A DNA stretch of 64,000 nt from Thinopyrum elongatum (taxonomy: Eukaryota; Streptophyta; Magnoliopsida; Poales; Poaceae). The first letter of the stretch is position 1. Every line of letters begins with the position of its first letter. Where the stretch lies: assembly GCA_011799875.1 (NCBI GenBank), contig CM022301.1:213053888-213117887 (forward strand). Reading direction: 5' to 3'. A model generated the notes under the pieces. It was not told the origin of the DNA and searched no databases. It saw only the letters and a list, made by a program, of their open reading frames with translations. Positions 45,241 through 54,093 of this stretch are shown piece after piece. A program made the translations under genes and the position numbers.

Positions 45241-46080
45241 AACATATGTTGAATACCCAAAATGCACAACTTTGATATGGCACAGGCCTCGAAAACCGTA
45301 AAGTCCCCACACAGAGCGAGGTTCATGAAGCGTACTACATATGATGGTCCCCTTCCCCCTCTTTGACGCATACTATATGCTCCTACCGTAATACAACCCA
45401 GAAAGAATCCTCCTTGATGGTGAAATTAATTAACCTCTCCTGATGTAGGTTAAAGTGATGCATGCATCGACGATGGCCTCGTGGGCCCACAGATGGAAGC
45501 GTCACACGTGAGTGTCCTAGGATAACCACCGCCTGCATGCATGTGGCCCAAAGAGGTGTTGTGTGATGTTTGAATAGCCAATTTCACAACTTTGATGTGG
45601 CACGTGCCTCGAAAACCGAAAATTCCTGACACTAAGTGAGGTGTACTTGTTCACGGACGCGTACGTATAGTATATATGCTAGTCCCCTCCCACCTCTTCA
45701 ACGCGTACTATATATATACTCCCACCATAACACAACCAAAAAAGATTCTACCTTGCTGGTCAAATTAACCTCACTGCCGGCTGTTCATCAAAGTGATGGA
45801 CGATGACCTCGCGGGCCCACAGAAAGCGTCACACACGAGTATCGAGTGTCGTTTAGGATAACCATCGACTGCATGTGGCCAAAACATGTATGTATGAAAG
45901 GGTTGTGTAATATTTTAAATAACGAATTCACGACTTTGATGTGGCACCTGCCTCACAAAACGGCCAACCCACATGGTGGCTCGCGACTCGTAGTGTACTG
46001 CGAGCCACCCGCCACCCCCCAGACGCACACACCCACACACACACCGCGAATCCACCGCAACTACGATGCATGTTAAATTA
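45241..46080. repeat. Diverged tandem array, right part (units about 320-370 bp)
   Basis: Continuation of the array at 13800-15026. The GATGTGGCAC landmark recurs near 45272, 45591 and 45931, each followed by CCTCGAAAACCG or CTCACAAAACGG. CGCGGGCCCACAG blocks lie at 45480 and 45811. Restoring the order across the chromovirus gives about six units. Confidence 0.75.
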
Positions 46081-46619
46081 TCCCACGGTGAACATATGTT
46101 ACCAAAGGAGGGACATTTTAATTTTGACAAAAAAACAGAGATCATTAAGACGTTTTAGTACATTGATTGATTTTCTAGGGTTATAATGTGCAAAAATCAA
46201 ATTTGAGCTACATGCACACATGACAGTGCACCTAAATGGATTGCAAAAACACATGTGTCTCACTGGGTGCATGTTTACTCCCCGTGCAAGAAAATTCAAA
46301 CATTGAGAATCTTGATTTTTAAATTATAGTACATCCAAAACTTATTTGAAATTCATGAAACTTATCGTGTTGTCATATGGACACCAATACAAAGTGGCAT
46401 TGTACTTTTTTTGTCAAATTTGAGACCAGTTTTGATGTAATATTTATCTTCTTACAAACGAGAGATTATTAATAATTGGGAAACAATATCCCAAACGGAT
46501 TATTTATTCGAACCGTGAGCGTTAGACCAACAATGGATACGTGCCATGCTTCGGTTAAGCAATAAAGCAGCATCATTAATCATCCAAATAGAAAAACAAT
46601 ATACGTGCCGCCATGCGAC
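46081..46619. other. AT-rich stretch upstream of the zf-XS gene
   Basis: No gene seen on either strand. AT-rich, with TTTTGTCAAATTTGAGACC and similar words. Distal promoter DNA of the next gene, or filler. Confidence 0.4.
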
Positions 46620-46840
46620 CTGTGTGCCGTGCGAGCAGGCGTGAGTTGACGGGATGCATGCGAGCAGTCTGCCACGCAGGCAGACCGGGAGGCATGCGTG
46701 CAGGTGTGTGAATTGACGGAGGCGTGCTCGCTGCGCAGTGTCATCGGGAGGCGTGCGAGTAGCTGTGTGAAACGACGGTAGGCATGCCAGCAGTCCGATG
46801 TGCAGGCTCACCGGGAGGCGAGCCAGCGGTCTGACCGCCG
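46620..46840. repeat. GC-rich tandem repeat of about 60 bp before the zf-XS gene
   Basis: Four diverged copies of CCGGGAGGCRTGCGNGCAG, then GTGTGAATTGACGG, start near 46620, 46683, 46745 and 46809. The array ends about 140 bp before the start codon, where a core promoter would lie. Confidence 0.65.
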
Positions 46841-46978
46841 CCCGCCTGTCTCCCACTACTCCATATTAATGGCGCGCCCGAGCGGCTGCACCCCCCATCC
46901 TCGCCACACACACAATCCTCTCTCTCTGCTTACATCCTCGACGCCGCTCTCAGTCCTCAAAGCCGTCAGTGTAGGAGG

Positions 46979-47978
46979 ATGCCGCCGAAGTGCCCCATCG
47001 GAGGGAGTGGCAACGCCGGGGCTGCTGAAGCATCGGAGCACGGCGTGGAGATGGAGACAGAGGTTGCCGTCACCGCCGGCGAGGTATCGCTGCACCCTGA
47101 CGCCGTCGATGGTGTCGAGCTTCCACAGCCGGAGGCGGAGTTCCACACCGACTCCGGTGACGACTCGGGCGACGACCCCGGTGACGACTCCGACGACCAC
47201 TCCGATGACGACTCCGACGACGACGGACAACTGGTTAGTCATCTATACCCATTTATGTGTCAAATAGATCCTAGGGTTTCTCTGGTTACTCCTGCCTCCC
47301 CCATTTTGGAATAGAAATCCTATGGTTATGTTCTCCTAATCCATGAAATCTGAGTAAGTTTCGTTAGATCCGTGTAATGTATTGATTGTTTGAATGGTAC
47401 AAGTGATAAGTGATTAGTTGTTTCATCTGTGCAAATGATTTTTGCTAGTAATCCGACTAGGGTTAGTGTTCGTGCTAATAATTCCTAGTCAGGACTTGAC
47501 AATTGATTTTGAATGACCTACATATATGTGTGTGCCATTAGTTTCTTCAAGATTGGTCTATACATCGACGACTGTGCTTAAAAATCAAACCATAATCTCT
47601 GGATATGTATAAAAAATAGCCATAAATTCCTAATCATACTTCACGGCATGTAAACATTGACTTGATGCCATTTTTTTACTATTTGTATAGGTGATGTCTG
47701 ATGATGTGGACAGCGAGGATGAAGATGGCCGGAGGAGGTACAAGAGGCAAATCCTGAGGGAGCTTTATGCGGGAATGCATAACATGCGTATTAGGACCTG
47801 GGACGGCGGCTATCGATGCCCATTTTGCAACCACAAGCTTCATAACGCGTATCAAAGTGTTCTGGCGCATGCAAGCGGACGGGCCGTTGGCTCCTTCAAG
47901 CAAAAGTATTCTCGCAGGGTGGCGCACGGCGCGTACGCCGAGTACCTGGAGAAGCTTCAGGATCATGCTGGCAGATGA
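46979..47978 (+). CDS. Two-exon gene, acidic protein with zf-XS zinc finger (SGS3/FDM-like)
   Basis: Exon 1 (46979-47233, 85 codons) begins MPPKCPIGGSG and ends in a run of Asp-Asp-Ser units (residues 60-83). The donor is CTG|GTTAGT; the acceptor is TTTGTATAG|GTGATG. Exon 2 (47691-47978) is in phase and gives 180 residues in all. The C-terminal half reads YRCPFCNHKL (Cys 128 and 131), VLAHASGRA (His 145) and AYAEYLEKL. This follows the zf-XS pattern C-x2-C...HASG...YLE, found in SGS3, IDN2 and FDM proteins next to the RNA-binding XS domain. Here no XS domain or long coiled coil follows. Those proteins bind double-stranded RNA in silencing and RNA-directed DNA methylation. No stop or frameshift is seen, unlike most neighbours. 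Role here unknown. Confidence 0.7.
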
Positions 47979-48153
47979 GATGAGATGTGGGATCGAACTA
48001 TGTACGCTTGAGTATGCTTAATGACGGTTGAACTATGTACTTATGGTTGAACTATGCTTGTGTACGCTTATTATCTATGTCTGAGTATGTTTAATCTATG
48101 TTTACTTATGTCTAAATGTGGGATATGGATGCAATCAGTTCGGTTGATGGAAT
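47979..48153. other. 3' flank of the zf-XS gene
   Basis: Short tandem words GAACTATGTACTTATG / TGTACGCTTATTATCTATG / TCTGAGTATGTTTAATCTATG, probably the 3' UTR. No gene. Confidence 0.45.
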
Positions 48154-48387
48154 CTACCTCCGTCATGGTTTATTGGTCCCCTTTGTAATTTGTGTTAAAT
48201 TTTGACCAAAGATTTAACTGACAAAATGTTAGTGTAGGTCAGCAAAAATTATATCATTGGATGCGTATTTGAACATAGTGTTCAATGATATAATTTTTGG
48301 TGACATGCATAAACATTTGTTACTTAAATATTTGGTCAAAATTTGGTACAAATTACAAAGGGGACCAATAAACCAGGACGGAGGTAG
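48154..48387. mobile_element. Stowaway-like MITE
   Basis: About 234 bp with long inverted ends: CTACCTCCGTCATGGTTTAT on the left and the reverse complement of ATAAACCAGGACGGAGGTAG on the right, continuing through GGTCCCCTTTGTA. TA dinucleotides flank the CCTCCGTC core, as in Tc1/mariner-type Stowaway elements. An internal ATATAATTTTT pair extends the hairpin. Confidence 0.85.
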
Positions 48388-49456
48388 TACGTCAATCACA
48401 CACGGTTCCCAAAATTGGAACCGTGTGCAATGACTTTCATTTTGCCTATTGCGTTAATCACACACGGTTGGCTCTAGTAAACCGTTGCCTCCAAAATTCT
48501 TTGTGGGACAGAAAACCCTCACCACCCAATTCAAAAAAGAAAAAAGAAAACCTTCACCATCCCCACGTCACAAAAACCCTTACCCTGCCCGCCACCCCCT
48601 CCGATCCCCATTCACACATGCACAAGCTCCTCCGCGTCTATGCATGGCACCGCCTATCGCGGCAGCAACCACTTAGCTCGACGCATGCCGCCGCCAGGCT
48701 GCCGGCAAACCCCACCGCATTTCGCCACTTCCGCTTGCCGCCGCCTATCGCCATCGACTTTCTCGACGCTGCTCGCGGTCGACCCAGCTCTGCTCGGTTG
48801 GGGAATCCGCCGTACTGAGGTTTTTTTCTCATGGACAACAAGATAACTAAGTTAATGAGATATTATCTCATCTCTTATCCCAGTTCATCTGCCTCCTTTA
48901 ATCACCCGGCCGAAATCGCCGTGAATTCATTTTTATTCAAGCTGATTTGAGGGTTTTCTTTCATTCATAGAGTGTACAGTGCGCAGACACATCAGGACTT
49001 TGCGGCCTCTGCCAGACATCCATGGGGTCCCATCTCACCGTACCAGATGACTTGAGGATGCGCGCAGTATGTTCAATCTCACCCTAAATCGGTTGGCATG
49101 GCCTACTTTCCTGAACATATACTAAATATTGCTACATTTGGATAAAAGGTGCCACATGCACCATATACGTCAAAGGGGATTTATTTTTTTCCTCTTCTTT
49201 CTATATTAGGCAAATTAATGATGTATTGTTCTTTCGATTACTCTCATATTTCCATGACATCATGTTTACCCTATCTGTTTAATTATAGATTTTTGTCCTT
49301 CGATTTCAACTGCTATACAGTTCTTTCAATTTGGGCCCATATTTGCATGTTACCATATTTTCTTTAACAATCCTACCATTTTCTGCAGCGCGTCCCTTGC
49401 TATGCAACAGAATCTGTAGTGCACAATCTTTCCCTTTACATAAATTAAGACTGCAG
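48388..49456. other. Spacer with CACACGG motifs, no gene supported
   Basis: Begins with AATCACACACGGTTCCC, AACCGTGTGCAATGA and AATCACACACGGTTGGC (48393-48475), the motif type of the transposon ends. The rest has open frames with no recognised domain. A segment near 49010-49070 could be an old exon of the following remnant but cannot be supported. Confidence 0.45.
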
Positions 49457-49925
49457 GGATGTCATACTGAACACAAACCATGGATTTACAATCGTTGCTA
49501 CTGTAAGACTTGATGAACGTGGTGACTCCTATTTTGGCACTGGCCTTTGGAAAGAAAATTCTAAGTTTTATGTACTGAAAGCTGGCACTAAAATTGCACT
49601 GCACATAAAAGAGCCTGGTCATGAGATATATGCTAACTTCCCCGACGATATCATCCGTCCAGACTTTGTTTGAAGTAAGTTTTCTTTTCAAGTATCTGCA
49701 TGTTGACTTACCCAGCAATATCAAATGAATTGTGTAGTATTTAAGCAACCAATTGTTATTCCATTTTCTTACTCCTACCTAATAACTTCTAGTTACCAAT
49801 ACACTTTTCTATTGCCCTGTTTTAACTAAATATTCCCTGTACTCCCACTTCTATCAGAAAGCGCCGCTGACAAGGAGACTCCGGAGGTAGAGAATGGGGC
49901 TGCCAACGAGCGGAGGCGGGGCTAG
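49457..49925 (+). pseudogene. Remnant of an unrecognised gene, two exons
   Basis: An exon at 49457-49674 lies between CTGCAG|GG and TGAA|GTAAGT and reads GDVILNTNHGFTIVATVRL, GDSYFGTGLWKE, VLKAGTKIALHIKEPGHEIY, NFPDDIIRPDFV, then an in-frame TGA at 49671. A second exon (49858-49925, after CTATCAG) gives SAADKETPEVENGAANERRRG and a stop. The splice sites are good, so this was a real gene. I do not recognise the family. No 5' exons with a start can be fixed. It overlaps the start of the F-box pseudogene by about 30 bp in another frame, so the two may have been one transcription unit or been joined by a rearrangement. Confidence 0.5.
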
Positions 49926-51753
49926 AAAGAACCGCAAGCGACTCCAGCAAGCCTAGACTTCATCAGCAGCCTCCCCGATGATATGTTGACAGTCATCATC
50001 TCCCTCCTCCCAATCAAATATGGGGCGCGGACAACCGTCCTTTCCCGGCGGTGGCGCCCCCTATGGAACTCCACCCCTCTCGACCTCATCGACACCCACG
50101 AGCTCTGCCATGGCTATCGCAAAAGCTTGGATGCGTTCTCCAAGATCCTCGGCAGTCACCCTGGCCCAACCAGAGGCCTTAGAATGGGCAAGTTCCGTTC
50201 GAACGGCAAGGACCGAGCCAAGCTTGACAACTGGTTCCGATCCCCTGCTCTAGATCAGCTCGAGGAGCTCACTTTTGATGATGGGCATATGCGCTCGCTG
50301 CCAACATCTGCGCTCCGCCTCGCGCCCACGCTGCGCGTCGCCAAGTTCAGGAACTGCCATTCCCCCCCTTAATGACGCGCCCGCTCTTATTCTACCACGA
50401 CTGAAGCACCTCGAGCTCATTGCCGTCTGCCTCCCAAACGGTGATATGGAGCGCCTACTCCGTGGCTGTACTGCACTCGAGTACCTTCTTCTTCAGGCGA
50501 TCAATGGGTTGACTAGCTTCGACATCACCTCCATGACTCTCCGGACTATTTATGTGTGTTGCTGGTGCGGCAAGAAGACATCACAAGATGTGTACCACGG
50601 TATGGTCATTGAGGACACACCTGCACTTGAGAGATTACTTGTAGTTGATCAAGAAGGTCCAACAAGAATCAATGTCATTTCTGCGCCGAAATTGACAGTG
50701 GTGGCCTACTCGTCTGACAAATACTCCGAACTTGTTATTGGATCCACACCCGTTCAGGTACAACAGCCGCCTTCTACCTCTCCTTCTAGAAATTGACATT
50801 ATTTCTAATTTTGAAGATGTATGTTCGCCTGTCATCCAGAAAATGATTCCGACAAGCTTGACCCCGAAACTGCGCACAGTGAAGGTCTTGGCACTAGAAT
50901 CTATCGGCCCCAACCTGGAGCAAGTTGTCAGTTTCCTGAGATGCTTTCCGTGCCTGGAGAAGCTATATGTCGAGGTGATGTTCCTTTCCTATTAAATGTT
51001 AACCATAAGGGAGTTCAATTTGTGACACCTTTTTCCAAGTTTACAATGACAATGTACTACGATTTCTGAAGGATTTTTTGGAGGATTTCAGTACATACAT
51101 GTCCCCCCCCCCATATTGGTTGCTTGATCCATATGGTAACAATCCATAAGCATTTCTCCTTTGGATTCATCTGTACTAGTTTTCTTAGGGAACTTTTCAT
51201 CCACTCCAACCTCTTCTGAAGAAGGCTACATTTTTCTAGATTGTAATCAAATGCCCATGTTAATCATGTCGGATCGAAGATGGCATGTTAGTGCATTTTA
51301 CAAATCCTGCAAACCAAATAGGCCTGCAGTAGTGTTCAAAACTGCATGTAGGCACTAACACGTTTTCTTCTTTTGCAGATAAGATTAGGCCCGGTGGTGG
51401 ATAATGTGATACAATATAACAATCACGTCGAATGCCTAGATCTGCATCTCTCATAAATTACTTTGAACTCCTACCGAGGGACCTTACCGGAGATTATATT
51501 CGCCAGGTTCTTTGTTTTTAGAGCAAGGGTGCTGAAGGTAATGAGGTTTGCCCTACATTTATTTCGCAAAAATGAATGGTTTGTTGATCAGTGCCGGCGG
51601 CTGCGGCAGAATGGAATAGGCTCCAAAAATGCTGAATTTCATTTTGGAACTTCGGATGACAGAGTAATCCGAAGTCATCATGTCAACCCCATACATGACT
51701 TCTCAGTGGCTGACCCCTTTGCAAAAATTACGAGGTTTCGAAACCAGACTTAG
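49894..51753 (+). pseudogene. F-box/LRR/FBD gene, broken
   Basis: A plant F-box protein gene; such proteins select substrates for SCF ubiquitin ligases. Probable ATG 49894. The F-box reads DFISSLPDDMLTVIISLLP then TTVLSRRWRPLW. Leucine-rich segments follow (LEELTFDDGHM, LPRLKHLELIAV, CTALEYLLLQ), then the FBD-type end (LRTVKVLALESIGPNLEQVV, FARFFVFRARVLKVMRF). Introns fit at 50758-50839 (CAG|GTACAA...CATCCAG|AAA) and 50975-51378 (GAG|GTGATG...TTTGCAG|ATA). Breaks are a frameshift just before the F-box (near 49955), a frameshift at the C-run 50362-50368, and TAA at 51454-51456. Grass genomes hold hundreds of this family. It lies between motif clusters inside the CACTA element. Confidence 0.85.
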
Positions 51754-52617
51754 AAGTGGTAATATTAGTTTGAACCTCTCTGATATCCATGTTCAGTGGA
51801 TCAGCGCGAGCGTTTGCAGCTGATGAGCTGAATTTCATTTCTAATATCAGTTTGAACCTTGTAATCTTCGAATTTGAGCCATATAACTCTGGAATTTGAA
51901 CCTTGTAATATTTCGAGCTTTTGTGGTACAATCGTTGAAATGGCATCATATGAGACTCGTATATTGGTAGCACTATTTTGACCTTAATATGCAATGGACT
52001 TAGATTTTATTAACCATTCTCGAATCTGTTTACCCTGTCGATCTCATAGCACACCGTCTGTATAGCTAACTCGACTGCGATCTTCGACTTTATTGCACAC
52101 ACTTGGTTTCTTTAACCGTGTGCCCTGTAGAACGCAGAATTAATTATCGCACTCGAGTGTCCATCATCACCCTTCTGTGTAACTTTGACCTCATCACCCA
52201 TGGGTAAACTTATGACCGAAGTCATTCCACACACTTTGTTTTTACAAAGCTTTTTGCCAATAAACGCCCATGATTTGTCCCTCTTCTAGCCGACGCATGG
52301 CCAAACTAGCCGGGCGGGAAGCTTGCGTGGTAAACTGCGCGGTAGCGTGGGAACAGGCTCACCGACGATACATTTGGCACCTCTTCGAGCCCACGCATGG
52401 TCAAACGAAACGCGTGCGGTGCGGTGTTGTCAAGCGTGCACTGGAATCCTCCGCTATGAACGCCGTGACAAGACGTGGCGATTACAGGCCGGCCAACCCC
52501 CATATATTACAGCGGCCATTTAACCCTTGTGTCTCTTCAACCTTTCGATCGCGCCCCACCATTGCAAGAAGCACACTCACCACGACAAATTCTTAGAGGG
52601 TATCCTGCGCGGCTCCA
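51754..52617. other. Spacer with CACACGG-type motifs
   Basis: 3' flank of the F-box remnant, then a motif cluster (TTGCACACACTTGG, AACCGTGTGCCC, ATTATCGCACTCGAG at 52095-52160) and two similar blocks with ACGCATGGCCAAAC / ACGCATGGTCAAAC at 52283 and 52393, about 110 bp apart. No gene. Confidence 0.45.
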
Positions 52618-53337
52618 ATGGCGCTCCGAGCGGCTGCCGACGACAAGCAGCAATTCACCATGCATGCCGTGGTGGACACCCACAGAAGGTTCACGGAGCT
52701 CTCGGTGGTGTACACCAACAACCCGGTCTGGGTGGAGCACTCCATCCACATCATGGAGTTGTTGCTTGCCAAGGAGAAGTACAAGGTGGTCGGGTTCGAC
52801 CTCGAGTACACCCACGCTCGTGCCGGGTCTCATCCCAAGGCCGCCTCGCCCAAATGTGCGTGCGTAACCATGTCCTTGTCTACCACTACTGCCTGGCCAC
52901 AAGGCCTTGCGAGCGTTTCGCCAAGTTTGTCAACAGCCCCCACTACATGTTCGCTACGGTGGACATCACCAACGATGTAAAGGTGCTCAAGAATTCGGGC
53001 ATCGCCTGCCAGAATCTTGTCGACATCTAGGGCCAATACAAGATCTGGGGCAGCAAGGAGCATGAGAAGGACTCACTGGTTCACCTCGCCGAGGCCATCA
53101 TCGACCCCTACTACAGAGACATGAAGGATTCCTGCAACAAGGACAAGCGTGCCTGGCAGTCGGCCTAGATGGAGAAACTCGACAAAGCTCACGTCGTGTA
53201 CGCGGCCAAGGAGGCGTACACGAGCTACGACATGTACAGGCGGATCGTTAACATGAGGAAGTGACTCCTTCCCCAAAACGGCTAGGGATCCAGCTGGAAG
53301 CAGAGCAATGGCAAGCGTCATCGCAACAATAAGTAGA
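52618..53337 (+). pseudogene. DEDDy 3'-5' exonuclease-like gene (Werner-exonuclease type), decayed
   Basis: From ATG 52618 (MALRAAADDKQQF) the frame leads to KVVGFDLEYTHARAG, whose DLE is exonuclease motif I. A frameshift near 52855 follows. The next frame reads CVRNHVLVYHYCLA, then FATVDITNDVKVL (likely motif II) and a stop at 53028. The same frame continues with YKIWGSKEHEKDSLVHLAEA and reaches AKEAYTSYDMYRRI, where Y-x3-D is motif III. Further in-frame stops are at 53166, 53262 and 53283; the frame ends with a basic tail near 53334. This family degrades nucleic acids from the 3' end. About 235 residues would fit a one-domain plant protein. No intron is seen, so a copy made from RNA is possible but unproven. 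Confidence 0.78.
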
Positions 53338-54093
53338 TGATTAGATCCTCGTTTCTCCTAGTTTAGTATGCATGTAATTGCTTACTTTGGTGTATGGAAA
53401 TGTTATGTGTGTAGTCACTTGTGTAATTGTATGCTTAATTTGTTTTTGCAATGCTGTCTTTTTAAGTATATATGTTGATGCTCTATAGACAGAGCAAATC
53501 ACATCGCACACGGACTAAACAATGGAACCCGTCGGTGATGATTTCATCAATCACTGACAATTGTATACCAGCAATCGTTTGCTCACAACACACACGGCTT
53601 GTTAACAGGAATCGTCTGTGTTGTTATCGGTCTTCCCACACATTTTCGATTACAGACCTGTTTGCCACGTATCACACACATCTTGTTAAGTTGAATCATT
53701 TCTGTTCTCTTGGCTCAACGCAAACAGTTCATCCGAGTGAACTGTATGCCGTATATCGCACACACCTTCATCTGGCTGCCCGTTTCTGTTGTTCCGCCTT
53801 ATCACAAACAGTTTATCCGAGTGAACTATATGTCGTATATCGCACACGCCTTCATCTGGCTGCCCGTTTCTTTTGTTCTGCCTCATCACAAATAGTTCAT
53901 TGAACTGAACCGTATGCCCCTCATCGCACACGCAACTAAAATCTGAACCGTGTTTGATGTATCCTTCATCGCAAACGTTTTGCATCTTTTTTGACGGTTA
54001 TTTTACATCATCGTTTGCGATTAATGCATCGCACACAGTTTTGTCAAAGGGTCTCTTATCGTAGTGTCGCGTTAGCAACATCCTGCAGTAGCG
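53338..54093. repeat. CACTA right subterminal repeats and terminus
   Basis: From about 53490, ATCGCACACG, ATCACAAACAGTT and similar motifs recur. Two near-identical blocks of about 102 bp, starting at CAAACAGTTCATCCGAGTGAAC and CAAACAGTTTATCCGAGTGAAC (53721 and 53804), each end in CTTCATCTGGCTGCCCGTTTC. The element ends ...CTGCAGTAGCG at 54093. An inner CACTACGATAAGAG (reverse strand) begins at 54066, 27 bp before the terminus. No gene is seen. Confidence 0.65.

Larger units (their letters stand above)
9619..54093. mobile_element. Non-autonomous CACTA-type transposon carrying host-like genes
   Basis: The Angela-like LTR is interrupted after ...TCAAGTAT and resumes at TATATGTTCC, giving a 3-bp duplication TAT (9616-9618, 54094-54096), the CACTA length. 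The ends read CATTGGTACAGCG... on the left and, as reverse complement, CGCTACTGCAGG... on the right. Both are one or two changes from CACTA, and about 12 of the first 21 positions agree between ends. Both flanks carry many CACACGG-type motifs, as CACTA subterminal repeats do. The total is 44,475 bp, of which 30.2 kb is a later chromovirus, so the element itself is about 14.26 kb. I see no TNP2-type transposase. It holds a B3 gene, a zf-XS gene and gene remnants. Confidence 0.7.

Noticed and set aside
48423..48818. 131-residue frame upstream of the unknown remnant
   Set aside because: Low-complexity, proline- and histidine-rich, starts inside a CACACGG motif cluster, no homology recognised.
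50758..50839. A third frameshift in the F-box gene
   Set aside because: The interval has a GT donor and AG acceptor that rejoin the frame exactly, so an 82-bp intron explains it better.
54048..54066. CACTACGATAAGAGACC (reverse strand) as the real right end of the CACTA element
   Set aside because: It has better CACTA letters, but the Angela-like LTR resumes only after 54096 and the TAT duplication brackets 9619 and 54093. The extra 27 bp also match the left end in part.
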